Origin: Triticum aestivum
Lineage: Eukaryota; Streptophyta; Magnoliopsida; Poales; Poaceae
Assembly: GCF_018294505.1 (NCBI RefSeq)
Contig: NC_057794.1
Location: 195,347,201 to 195,411,200 of the forward strand
Reading direction: 5' to 3'
Length of the DNA: 64,000 nucleotides
How positions within the stretch are numbered: position 1 is the stretch's first letter; each line of letters opens with the position of its first letter. The notes beneath the pieces are model-generated. The model saw only the letters and a list, made by a program, of their open reading frames with translations, was not told where the DNA came from and did no database searches. Both the position numbers and the translations under genes were made by a program. Of the stretch, positions 11,290 to 21,907 are shown in pieces.

Positions 11290-12267
11290 CTACTCAGCTC
11301 CGGCTTTCATCTTGTCGGTGCATTTACTAGCATAATGTCCTGCTTGCTTGCAACGAAAACAAATAATTTTCGATAAATCTTTGGGTTTCTCGGGAATGGT
11401 GTCTGCTCTTTGGGTTCTAGGCTTCTTCTCTTGACATTTATTAGCGTAATGACCTAAATCCTTGCACCTATAACAAGTGACATTACTCAGGTCCTTCTCT
11501 TCAGAAATTCGGCTGTTCAGGGGATGCCTTCGTTTTCTCTTCCTGAATTTGTCCGTAATGATCAGAGCTTCTATTTCCTGAGGGTCAAACTTCACTTCTG
11601 CTGTAGGGAAGTCTCTGAGATACTTTTTGCTTTCCTTCATGCAATACTCTGAAAAATGTCCATCTTCTCCACATGAGTAGCAGGCTTGGGCCAAAAATAT
11701 GTTTAGGCCTTCACCATCAGGGTCTTCAATAACTTCCTCCATCACGGGTTCTTCTAATCTTTCCCTAAGGGCTTCTTTCATGGATTCCTTCCGCTGCTTG
11801 GTAATTTCTTGTACCTTGGGGTAAATCTGACATTGGGCAGGGTAGTGCGTAGTTCCTTCACACAGGAAACAAGTAACCTGCCTAGTTGCGCATTCTTCAG
11901 CTGGGTGATTTCCGTCACAATGAGGGATTCCATCCTTGTGTTCTTCATTGGTGTGTCCTATTTCTCCGCAAATCTTGCAGGCATAAGGTTTCTTCATCGG
12001 GTTATCCCACTGCTTTCGGATGAGATGGGATCTTAACAGAGTCTTCTTGAAGTCCTCCCAAGTTCTTGCCCCATTGCATCCTTGTATGGCTTGATGCATT
12101 TTCCACCAGGTTGCAGCACTTTTTGTAAAGTACCGAAGAGCGTATTGAGCCTCATACCTGCTTCCAATCAAGTTATTCCTAAAGTGATCCTCCATATTCT
12201 GAATCCATAGTCCTACCTCTCGTTGAGTCATCGATCCAGAGAATACTAGTCCTTCTTCATTCACCAT
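11290..12267 (-). CDS. Intact gag polyprotein with multiple zinc knuckles, no pol
   Basis: The ORF is uninterrupted for 325 codons on the minus strand. Residues 20-85 form a capsid-like block (W-I-Q-N-M-E-D-H-F, then Y-F-T-K-S-A-A-T-W-W). Four canonical C-x2-C-x4-H-x4-C knuckles follow, at C133-C146, C196-C209, C265-C278 and C303-C316. An atypical first Cys/His cluster sits at C97-C117. A basic K/R run lies at 240-247. Such proteins package retrotransposon RNA in the cytoplasm. The start ATG is about 520 bp downstream of a tRNA-Met PBS, the normal position. No protease, reverse transcriptase or integrase follows, so the element looks non-autonomous. The first 125 codons are the left end of the 2,410-bp tandem array. 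It is the longest undamaged frame in the window with a clear domain; whether it is expressed cannot be seen. Confidence 0.75.
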   Translation of the reverse strand: MVNEEGLVFSGSMTQREVGLWIQNMEDHFRNNLIGSRYEAQYALRYFTKSAATWWKMHQAIQGCNGARTWEDFKKTLLRSHLIRKQWDNPMKKPYACKICGEIGHTNEEHKDGIPHCDGNHPAEECATRQVTCFLCEGTTHYPAQCQIYPKVQEITKQRKESMKEALRERLEEPVMEEVIEDPDGEGLNIFLAQACYSCGEDGHFSEYCMKESKKYLRDFPTAEVKFDPQEIEALIITDKFRKRKRRHPLNSRISEEKDLSNVTCYRCKDLGHYANKCQEKKPRTQRADTIPEKPKDLSKIICFRCKQAGHYASKCTDKMKAGAE

Positions 12268-12783
12268 CTATTGGATCCAAAGATTTTGGGATGACATATG
12301 AGAGAAGAGTGGAGGGAGGTACACACAATACAAACAATTGTTTTGAAGAAACGAGTTTTCTTTTGTGGCTGTCGGAAAAACATCAAACAAATGACAGCTC
12401 ACAAATCGTCGCATCTAACGTAAGAATATAATAGGGGTTTTGGTCATCTAAGGGTCAAATAAATCTTCGAAGTCTTCCAATTCTTCAAGTCTTCGGAGTC
12501 TTCTATTGTTGCAACTGCAATTCTTCCAATGCATGGTGAAATCCTCTTTACTATGAAATGGTCATCGATTGTCCGATATCTTGTCCTTCTTGGAGCAGCT
12601 TCAGTTGATCCTCCGTGTGGTCAAAAGGGAAAGGGGTATATTCTAACTATTTGAGGTAGGAGAGGATATTTGATAAAATTAGAAAAGATGAGAAGTAATG
12701 GGTTCTTTTCACAATAAAGTTTTAGAGATTTCCTGTCCTAGGAGCTTTTCGATTTCTAGGGTCACGTCCTGCAGTCAACATAT
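12268..12783 (-). other. Untranslated leader of the gag-only element
   Basis: About 515 bp lie between the PBS and the gag start. They contain no conserved frame and are repeated in every array unit. This would be the packaging leader of the element's RNA. Confidence 0.6.
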
Positions 12784-12795
12784 GCTCTGATACCA
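12784..12795 (-). other. tRNA-Met primer-binding site of the gag-only element
   Basis: The minus strand reads TGGTATCAGAGC, a perfect match to the complement of the plant initiator tRNA-Met 3' end. It lies four bases from the LTR end at 12800. Because it is inside the array, it occurs seven times at 2,410-bp steps. Confidence 0.85.
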
Positions 12796-12799
12796 TATC

Positions 12800-13833
12800 T
12801 ATAGCGACCCGACCTCAGACGGTCAAGCCTCTGTAAATCTGTGCCATCCCTGGATCAGTATGCTGGCACACACAGTACATCAATGTATATATCAAAGTGC
12901 AATCACATGTATAATAACGTAAAACTGATATATACCTTATAAGTCTCAGCGGAAACAATCAACGGGTGTGGAGTCCCATCAACGCCATCGGCAACTTGAG
13001 TGTAGACGTAGCCCTGTATCGTAACTCTTACTCGTCGAAGAAATATCTGCAACATGATACGTTGCAGCCATGTAGGTCAGTACATTGAATGTACCGGCAA
13101 GATCACGATAAGACAAAACAAATGATAAACTATACTATATGTAGTATGGATTTGTGGCTCTGTATCTGTGTTTTGTTTGCATAAAAGCTGGTTTTATTTT
13201 CCCTACATCAAAGGAATATCAAGAGTCTATACTACAGAATTTCCTATCATGACATGGTTCCGCCAACTGATGTCTCATCACCCAAATCATCATAAGTTGC
13301 CCACAATTAAATTATCAGTCCGGTGTTGAGAGTCCCGAGATAGATCCAAGTCCAGAGGCTCAAATTGTTTGTAACTGGGGACACGACTAATCGATTAGGT
13401 TTTAACCCTCTGCAAAGGTTTGTACACTTTACCCGCAAGATTCGATCCCTCTTTTTACGTTCTCGCACTTCAAGGTGTTTGAGAACAAGACGACCGAAAC
13501 ATGGTCTTCCGAAGAGTTCCCCTGACCACTTTCCGGTGCTCATCCAATCCTACCGTAGTTCTACATCTGCTAGCACCATCCCAGCCAGAGTCACAACTAA
13601 GGTCAACCAAGCTAGAGCCCATAGTGACTTGCGGTTGCATAGGTAAGCTTCCGGGCATGAAGTATTCTTCCGTCTCTTTGAGTCTGGGTGAAGCTTTCTG
13701 CAAGATGTCATGGAGCTTCTCCATGCATCCCAGCCATACACTGGTTTCTCCAGGGTGCCCGTCAACCGTCCTTCACCCAGTAGTGTGTATTGAATTCTTG
13801 TCTTGAGTCTCGTAATCTTGAGGTCATGAAGAT
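12800..13833 (-). mobile_element. 5' LTR, 3' portion, of the gag-only element
   Basis: The plus-strand edge reads TATAGCGACCCGACC, where TGTAGCGACCC is expected, so the minus-strand LTR end is CTATA instead of CTACA. It is followed by the PBS. The LTR is interrupted at 13833/13834 by the start of a plus-strand chromovirus LTR. Its other part resumes at 32494 after the solo LTR. The changed terminal base is present in all seven copies, so it predates the amplification. Short frames on both strands recur in each unit but only reflect the repeat. Confidence 0.75.
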
Positions 13834-14300
13834 TGTAACACCCCGGATGTAATTTACCCAATATGTGATCCAACTCTTCCCGTTTCCAGTGTTAATTTAT
13901 TTTATTTTCTCGGGTTCGGGTTTTTGTCTCCGTATGTTGTTATCATTGTCATACATCTCATATCTTGTCATCATGTGCATTGCATTTGCATACGTGTTCA
14001 TCTCATGCATTCGAGCATTTTCCCCGTTGTCCGTTTTGCAATCTGGTGCTCCGTTCTCCTCCGGTGGTCATTTCTACCTTTCTTTCATGTGTGGGGATTA
14101 AACATTTCTGGATTGGACCGAGACATGCCAAGCGGCCTTGGTTTACTACCGGTAGTTGGCCTGTCAAGTTTCGTACCATTTGGACTTCGTTTGATTCTCC
14201 AACGGTTAACCGAGGGACCGAGAAGGCCTCGTGTGTGTTGCAGCCCAACACCCCTCCAAGTTGGCCCAAAACCCACCAAAACCCTCTCCATCATCTAGAG

Positions 14301-14306
14301 CGTTCT
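14301..14306. other. Chimeric junction with 3-bp microhomology (first of six)
   Basis: The junction reads gagcgttcttcag. The chromovirus parent at 28757-28767 reads gagcgttcgat, and the gag parent at 11888-11900 reads gcgcattcttcag. The two parents share TTC at the crossover. The same sequence recurs at 16711, 19121, 21531, 23941 and 26351. Confidence 0.9.
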
Positions 14307-14678
14307 TCAGCTGGGTGATTTCCGTCACAATGAGGGATTCCATCCTTGTGTTCTTCATTGGTGTGTCCTATTTCTCCACAAATCTTGCAGACATAAGGTT
14401 TCTTCATCGGGTTATCCCAGTGCTTCCGGATGAGATGGGATCTTAATAGAGTCTTCTTGAATTCCACCCAAGTTCTTGCTCCATTGCATCCTTGTATTGC
14501 TTGATGCATTTTCCACCAGGTTGCAGCACTTTTTGTAAAGTATCGAAGAGCGTATTGAACCTCATATCTGCTACCAATCAAGTTATTCCTAAAGTGATCC
14601 TCCATATTCTGAATCCGTAGTTCTACCTATCGTTGAGTCATCGATCCAGAGAATACTAGTCCTTCTTCATTCACCATC
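14303..14678 (-). pseudogene. Truncated gag copy in unit 2
   Basis: This is the first 125 codons of the gag described at 11290-12267, fused at the junction to three codons and a stop from the chromovirus LTR. A TAG at codon 17 (14627-14629) interrupts it. It lacks the knuckles beyond the first cluster. Confidence 0.8.
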
Positions 14679-16712
14679 TATTGGATCCAAAGGTTTTGGG
14701 ATGACATATGAGAGAAGAGTGGAGGGAGGTACACACAATACAAACAATTGTTTTGAAGAAACGGGTTTTCTTTTGTGGCTGTCGGAAAAACATCAAACAA
14801 ATGACAGCTCACAAATCGTCGCATCTAACGTAAGAATATAATAGGGGTTTTGGTCATCTAGGGGTCAAATAAATCTTCGAAGTCTTCCAATTCTTCAAGT
14901 CTTCGGAGTCTTCTATTGTTGCAACTGCAATTCTTCCAATGCATGGTGAAATCCTCTTTACTCTGAAATGGTCATCGATTGTCCGATATCTTGTCCTTCT
15001 TGGAGCAGCTTCAGTTGATCCTCCATGTGGTCAAAAGGGAAAGGGGTATATTCTAACTATTTGAGGTAGGAGAGGATATTTGATAAAATCAGAAAAGATG
15101 AGAAGTAATGGGTTCTTTTGACAATAAAGTTTTAGAGATTTCCTGTCCTAGGAGCTTTTCGATTTCTAGGGTCACGTCCTGCAGTCAACATATGCTCTGA
15201 TACCATATCTATAGCGACCCGACCTCAGACGGTCAAGCCTCTGTAAATCTGTGCCATCCCTGGATCAGTATGCTGGCACACACAGTACATCAATGTATAT
15301 ATCAAAGTGCAATCACATGTATAATAACGTAAAACTGATATATACCTTATAAGTCTCAGCGGAAACAATCAACGGGTGTGGAGTCCCATCAACGCCATCG
15401 GCAACTTGAGTGTAGACGTAGCCCTGTATCGTAACTCTTACTCGTCGAAGAAATATCTGCAACATGATACGTTGCAGCCGTGTAGGTCAGTACATTGAAT
15501 GTACCGGCAAGATCACAATAAGACAAAACAAATGATAAACTATACTATATGTAGTATGGATTTGTGGCTCTGTATCTGAGTTTTGTTTGCATAAAAGCTG
15601 GTTTTATTTTCCCTACATCAAAGGAATATCAAGAGTCTATACTACAGAATTTTCTATCATGACATGGTTCCGCCAACTGATGTCTCATCACCCAAATCAT
15701 CATAAGTTGCCCACAATTAAATTATCAGTCCGGTGTTGAGAGTCCCGAGATAGATCCAAGTCCAGAGGCTCAAATTGTTTGTAACTGGGGACACGGCTAA
15801 TCGATTAGGTTTTAACCCTCTGCAAAGGTTTGTACACTTTACCCGCAAGATTCGATCCCTCTTTTTACGTTCTCGCACTTCAAGGTGTTTGAGAACAAGA
15901 CGACCGAAACATGGTCTTCCGAAGAGTTCCCCTGACCACTTTCCGGTGCTCATCCAATCCTACCGTAGTTCTACATCTGCTAGCACCATCCCAGCCAGAG
16001 TCACAACTAAGGTCAACCAAGCTAGAGCCCATAGTGACTTGCGGTTGCATAGGTAAGCTTTCGGGCATGAAGTATTCTTCTGTCTCTTTGAGTCTGGGTG
16101 AAGCTTTCCGCAAGATGTCATGGAGTTTCTCCATGCATCCCAGCCATACACTGGTTTCTCCAGGGTGCCCGTCAACCATCCTTCACCCAGTAGTGTGTAT
16201 TGAATTCTTGTCTTGAGTCTCGTAATCTTGAGGTCATGAAGATTGTAACACCCCGGATGTAATTTACCCAATATGTGATCCAACTCTTCCCGTTTCCGGT
16301 GTTAAGTTATTTTATTTTCTCGGGTTCGGGTTTTTTTCTCCGTATGTTGTTATCATTGTCATACATCTCATATCTTGTCATCATGTTTATTGCATTTGCA
16401 TACGTGTTCATCTCATGCATTCGAGCATTTTCCCCGTTGTCCGTTTTGCAATCTGGTGCTCCGTTCTCCTCCGGTGGTCATTTCTACCTTTCTTTCATGT
16501 GTGGGGATTAAACATTTCTGGATTGGACCGAGACATGCCAAGCGGCCTTGGTTTACTACCGGTAGTTGGCCTGTCAAGTTTCGTACCATTTGGACTTCGT
16601 TTGATGCTCCAACGGTTAACCGAGGGACCGAGAAGGCCTCGTGTGTGTTGCAGCCCAACACCCCTCCAAGTTGGCCCAAAACCCACCAAAACCCTCTCCA
16701 TAATCTAGAGCG
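14303..16712. repeat. Array unit 2
   Basis: The gag piece is stopped at 14627-14629 (a Glu codon turned into TAG, minus strand). Its LTR and chromovirus parts resemble unit 1 (it keeps the GGATG...CCCAATATG form near 16256-16274). Confidence 0.95.
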
Positions 16713-17087
16713 TTCTTCAGCTGGGTGATTTCCGTCACAATGAGGGATTCCATCCTTGTGTTCTTCAATGGTGTGTCCTATTTCTCCACAAATCTTGCAG
16801 ACATAAGGTTTCTTCATCGGGTTATCCTAGTGCTTCCGGATGAGATGGGATCTTAATAGAGTCTTCTTGAATTCCTCCCAAGTTCTTGCTCCATTGCATC
16901 CTTGTATTGCTTGATGCATTTTCCACCAGGTTGCAGCACTTTTTGTAAAGTATCGAAGAGCGTATTGAACCTCATACCTGCTTCCAATCAAGTTATTCCT
17001 AAAGTGATCCTCCATATTCTGAATCCATAGTTCTACCTCTCGTTGAGTCATCGATCCAGAGAATACTAGTCCTTCTTCATTCACCAT
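16713..17087 (-). pseudogene. Truncated gag copy in unit 3
   Basis: The frame opens at 17087 but a Trp-to-stop change at 16827-16829 ends it after 86 codons. It retains the capsid-like block only. Confidence 0.8.
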
Positions 17088-19122
17088 CTATTGGATCCAA
17101 AGGTTTTGGGATGACATATGAGAGAAGAGTGGAGGGAGGTACACACAATACAAACAATTGTTTTGAAGAAACGGGTTTTCTTTTGTGGCTGTCGGAAAAA
17201 CATCAAACAAATGACAGCTCACAAATCGTCGCATCTAACGTAAGAATATAATAGGGGTTTTGGTCATCTAGGGGTCAAATAAATCTTCGTAGTCTTCCAA
17301 TTCTTCAAGTCTTCGGAGTCTTCTATTGTTGCAACTGCAATTCTTCCAATGCATGGTGAAATCCTCTTTACTCTGAAATGGTCATCGATTGTCCGATATC
17401 TTGTCCTTCTTGGAGCATCTTCAGTTGATCCTCCATGTGGCCAAAAGGGAAAGGGGTATATTCTAACTATTTGAGGTAGGAGAGGATATTTGATAAAATC
17501 AGAAAAGATGAGAAGTAATGGGTTCTTTTGACAATAAAGTTTTAGAGATTTCCTGTCCTAGGAGCTTTTCAATTTCTAGGGTCACGTCCTGTAGTCAACA
17601 TATGCTCTGATACCATATCTATAGCGACCCGACCTCAGACGGTCAAGCCTCTGTAAATCTGTGCCATCCCTGGATCAGTATGTTGGCACACACAGTACAT
17701 CAATGTATATATCAAAGTGCAATCACATGTATAATAACGTAAAACTGATATATACCTTATAAGTCTCAGCGGAAACAATCAACGGGTGTGGAGTCCCATC
17801 AACGCCATCGGCAACTTGAGTGTAGACGTAGCCCTGTATCGTAACTCTTACTCGTCGAAGAAATATCTGCAACATGATACGTTGCAGCCGTGTAGGTCAG
17901 TACATTGAATGTACCGGCAAGATCACAATAAGACAAAACAAATGATAAACTATACTATATGTAGTATGGATTTGTGGCTTTGTATCTGAGTTTTGTTTGC
18001 ATAAAAGCTGGTTTTATTTTCCCTACATCAAAGGAATATCAAGAGTCTATACTACAGAATTTCCTATCATGACATGGTTCCGCCAACTGATGTCTCATCA
18101 CCCAAATCATCATAAGTTGCCCACAATTAAATTATCAGTCCGGTGTTGAGAGTCTCGAGATAGATCCAAGTCCAGAGGCTCAACTTGTTTGTAACTGGGG
18201 ACACGGCTAATCGATTAGGTTTTAACCCTCTGCAAAGGTTTGTACACTTTACCCGCAAGATTCGATCCCTCTTTTTACGTTCTCGCACCTCATGGTGTTT
18301 GAGAACAAGACGACCGAAACATGGTCTTCCAAAGAGTTCCCCTGACCACTTTCCGGTGCTCATCCAATCCTACCGTAGTTCTACATCTGCTAGCACCATC
18401 CCAGCCAGAGTCACAACTAAGGTCAACCAAGCTAGAGCCCATAGTGACTTGCGGTTGCATAGGTAAGCTACCGGGCATGAAGTATTCTTCCGTCTCTTTG
18501 AGTCTGGGTGATGCTTTCCGCAAGATGTCATGGAGCTTCTCCATGCATCCCAGCCATACACTGGTTTCTCCAGGGTGCCCGTCAACCGTCCTTCACCCAG
18601 TAGTGTGTATTGAATTCTTGTCTTGAGTCTCGTAATCTTGAGGTCATGAAGATTGTAACACCCCGAATGTAATTTACCAAATATGAGATCCAACTCTTCC
18701 CGTTTCCGGTGTTAAGTTATTTTATTTTCTCGGGTTCGGGTTTTTGTCTCCGTATGTTGTTATCATTGTCATACATCTCATATCTTGTCATCATGTGCAT
18801 TGCATTTGCATACGTGTTCATCTCATGCATTCGAGCATTTTCCCCGTTGTCCGTTTTGCAATCTGGTGCTCCGTTCTCCTCCGGTGGTCATTTCTACCTT
18901 TCTTTCATGTGTGGGGATTAAACATTTTTGGATTGGACCGAGACATGCCAAGCGGCCTTGGTTTACTACCGGTAGTTGGCCTGTCAAGTTTCGTACCATT
19001 TGGACTTCGTTTGATGCTCCAACGGTTAATCGAGGGACCGAGAAGGCCTCGTGTGTGTTGCAGCCCAACACCCCTCCAAGTTGGCCCAAAACCCACCAAA
19101 ACCCTCTCCATCATCTAGAGCG
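16713..19122. repeat. Array unit 3
   Basis: The gag piece has a Trp-to-stop change at 16827-16829, shared with unit 4 only. Its chromovirus part carries the GAATG...CCAAATATG form shared with units 4-6. Confidence 0.95.
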
Positions 19123-19497
19123 TTCTTCAGCTGGGTGATTTCCGTCACAATGAGGGATTCCATCCTTGTGTTCTTCATTGGTGTGTCCTATTTCTCCACA
19201 AATCTTGCAGACATAAGGTTTCTTCATCGGGTTATCCTAGTGCTTCCGGATGAGATGGGATCTTAATAGAGTCTTCTTGAATTCCTCCCAAGTTCTTGCT
19301 CCATTGCATCCTTGTATTGCTTGATGCATTTTCCACCAGGTTGCAGCACTTTTTGTAAAGTATCGAAGAGCGTATTGAACCTCATACCTGCTTCCAATCA
19401 AGTTATTCCTAAAGTGATCCTCCATATTCTGAATCCATAGTTCTACCTCTCGTTGAGTCATCGATCCAGAGAATACTAGTCCTTCTTCATTCACCAT
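19123..19497 (-). pseudogene. Truncated gag copy in unit 4
   Basis: It carries the same Trp-to-stop change as unit 3 (19237-19239), leaving 86 codons. Confidence 0.8.
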
Positions 19498-21532
19498 CTA
19501 TTGGATCCAAAGGTTTTGGGATGACATATGAGAGAAGAGTGGAGGGAGGTACACACAATTCAAACAATTGTTTTGAAGAAACAGGTTTTCTTTTGTGGCT
19601 GTCGGAAAAACATCAAACAAATGACAGCTCACGAATCGTCGCATCTAACGTAAGAATATAATAGGGGTTTTGGTCATCTAGGGGTCAAATAAATCTTCGA
19701 AGTCTTCCAATTCTTCAAGTCTTCGGAGTCTTCTATTGTTGCAACTACAATTCTTCCAATGCATGGTGAAATCATCTTTACTCTGAAATGGTCATCGATT
19801 GTCCGATATCTTGTCCTTCTTGGAGCAGCTTCAGTTGATCCTCCATGTGGTCAAAAGGGAAAGGGGTATATTCTAACTATTTGAGGTAGGAGAGGATATT
19901 TGATAAAATCAGAAAAGATGAGAAGTAATGGGTTCTTTTGACAATAAAGTTTTAGAGATTTCCTGTCCTAGGAGCTTTTCGATTTCTAGGGTCACGTCCT
20001 GCAGTCAACATATGCTCTGATACCATATCTATAGCGACCCGACCTCAGACGGTCAAGCCTCTGTAAATCTGTGCCATCCCTGGATCAGTATGCTGGCACA
20101 CACAGTACATCAATGTATATATCAAAGTGCAATCACATGTATAATAACGTAAAACTGATATATACCTTATAAGTCTCAGCGGAAACAATCAACGGGTGTG
20201 GAGTCCCATCAACGCCATCGGCAACTTGAGTGTAGACGTAGCCCCGTATCGTAACTCTTACTCGTCGAAGAAATATCTGCAACATGATACGTTGCAGCCG
20301 TGTAGGTTAGTACATTGAATGTACCGGCAAGATCACAATAAGACAAAACAAATGATAAACTATACGATATGTAGTATGGATTTGTGGCTCTGTATCTGAG
20401 TTTTGTTTGCATAAAAGCTGGTTTTATTTTCCCTACATCAAAGGAATATCAAGAGTCTATACTACAGAATTTCCTATCATGACATGGTTCCGCCAACTGA
20501 TGTCTCATCACCCAAATCATCATAAGTTGCCCACAATTAAATTATCAGTCTGGTGTTGAGAGTCCCGAGATAGATCCAAGTCCAGAGGCTCAAATTGTTT
20601 GTAACTGGGGACACGGCTAATCGATTAGGTTTTAACCCTCTGCAAAGGTTTGTACACTTTACCCGCAAGATTCGATCCCTCTTTTTACGTTCTCGCACTT
20701 CAAGGTGTTTGAGAACAAGACGACCGAAACATGGTCTTCCGAAGAGTTCCCCTGACCACTTTCCGGTGCTCATCCAATCCTACCGTAGTTCTACATCTGC
20801 TAGCACCATCCCAGCCAGAGTCACAACTAAGGTTAACCAAGCTAGAGCCCATAGTGACTTGCGGTTGCATAGGTAAGCTTCCGGGCATGAAGTATTCTTC
20901 CGTCTCTTTGAGTCTGGGTGAAGTTTTCCGCAAGATGTCATGGAGCTTCTCCATGCATCCCAGCCATACACTGGTTTCTCCAGGGTGCCCGTCAACCGTC
21001 CTTCACCCAGTAGTGTGTATTGAATTCTTGTCTTGAGTCTCGTAATCTTGAGGTCATGAAGATTGTAACACCCCGAATGTAATTTACCAAATATGTGATC
21101 CAACTCTTCCCGTTTCTGGTGTTAAGTTATTTTATTTTCTCGGGTTCGGGTTTTTGTCTCCGTATGTTGTTATCATTGTCATACATCTCATATCTTGTCA
21201 TCATGTGCATTGCATTTGCATACGTGTTCATCTCATGCATTCGAGCATTTTCCCCGTTGTCCATTTTGCAATCCGGTGCTCCGTTCTCCTCCGGTGGTCA
21301 TTTCTACCTTTCTTTCGTGTGTGGGGATTAAACATTTCTGGATTGGACCGAGACATGCCAAGCGGCCTTGGTTTACTACCGGTAGTTGGCCTGTCAAGTT
21401 TCGTACCATTTGGACTTCGTTTGATGCTCCAACGGTTAACCGAGGGACCGAGAAGGCCTCGTGTGTGTTGTAGCCCAACACCCCTCCAAGTTGGCCCAAA
21501 ACCCACCAAAACCCTCTCCATCATCTAGAGCG
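19123..21532. repeat. Array unit 4
   Basis: It shares the gag stop (19237-19239) with unit 3. It shares the gaagttttccg, aatccggtgctc and tttcgtgtg variants (20921-21320) with units 5 and 6, which makes it intermediate between its neighbours. Confidence 0.95.
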
Positions 21533-21907
21533 TTCTTCAGCTGGGTGATTTCCGTCACAATGAGGGATTCCATCCTTGTGTTCTTCATTGGTGTGTCCTA
21601 TTTCTCCGCAAATCTTGCAGACATAAGGTTTCTTCATCGGGTTATCCCAGTGCTTCCGGATGAGATGGGATCTTAATAGAGTCTTCTTGAATTCCTCCCA
21701 AGTTCTTGCTCCATTGCATCCTTGTATTGCTTGATGCATTTTCCACCAGGTTGCAGCACTTTTTGTAAAGTATCGAAGAGCGTATTGAACCTCATACCTG
21801 CTTCCAATCAAGTTATTCCTAAAGTGATCCTCCATATTCTGAATCCATAGTTCTACCTCTCGTTGAGTCATCGATCCAGAGAATACTAGTCCTTCTTCAT
21901 TCACCAT
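21521..21907 (-). pseudogene. 128-codon gag fusion ORF in unit 5
   Basis: The frame is open from the gag ATG through the capsid-like block and the first Cys/His cluster to the junction. It adds Arg-Ser-Arg from the chromovirus LTR and then stops. All canonical zinc knuckles are lost, so it could at most act as a truncated capsid. It keeps the PBS and leader upstream, but the LTR promoter part is replaced by the start of the other LTR. Confidence 0.75.

Larger units (their letters stand above)
11893..14302. repeat. Array unit 1 (left edge)
   Basis: Its gag part is continuous with the intact gag and keeps bases that differ from units 2-7 (for example near 11992, 12013, 12035, 12051, 12096 and 12130). 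Its chromovirus part (13834-14302) carries the changes shared by units 1-6. The end shows the chimeric junction. Confidence 0.95.
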
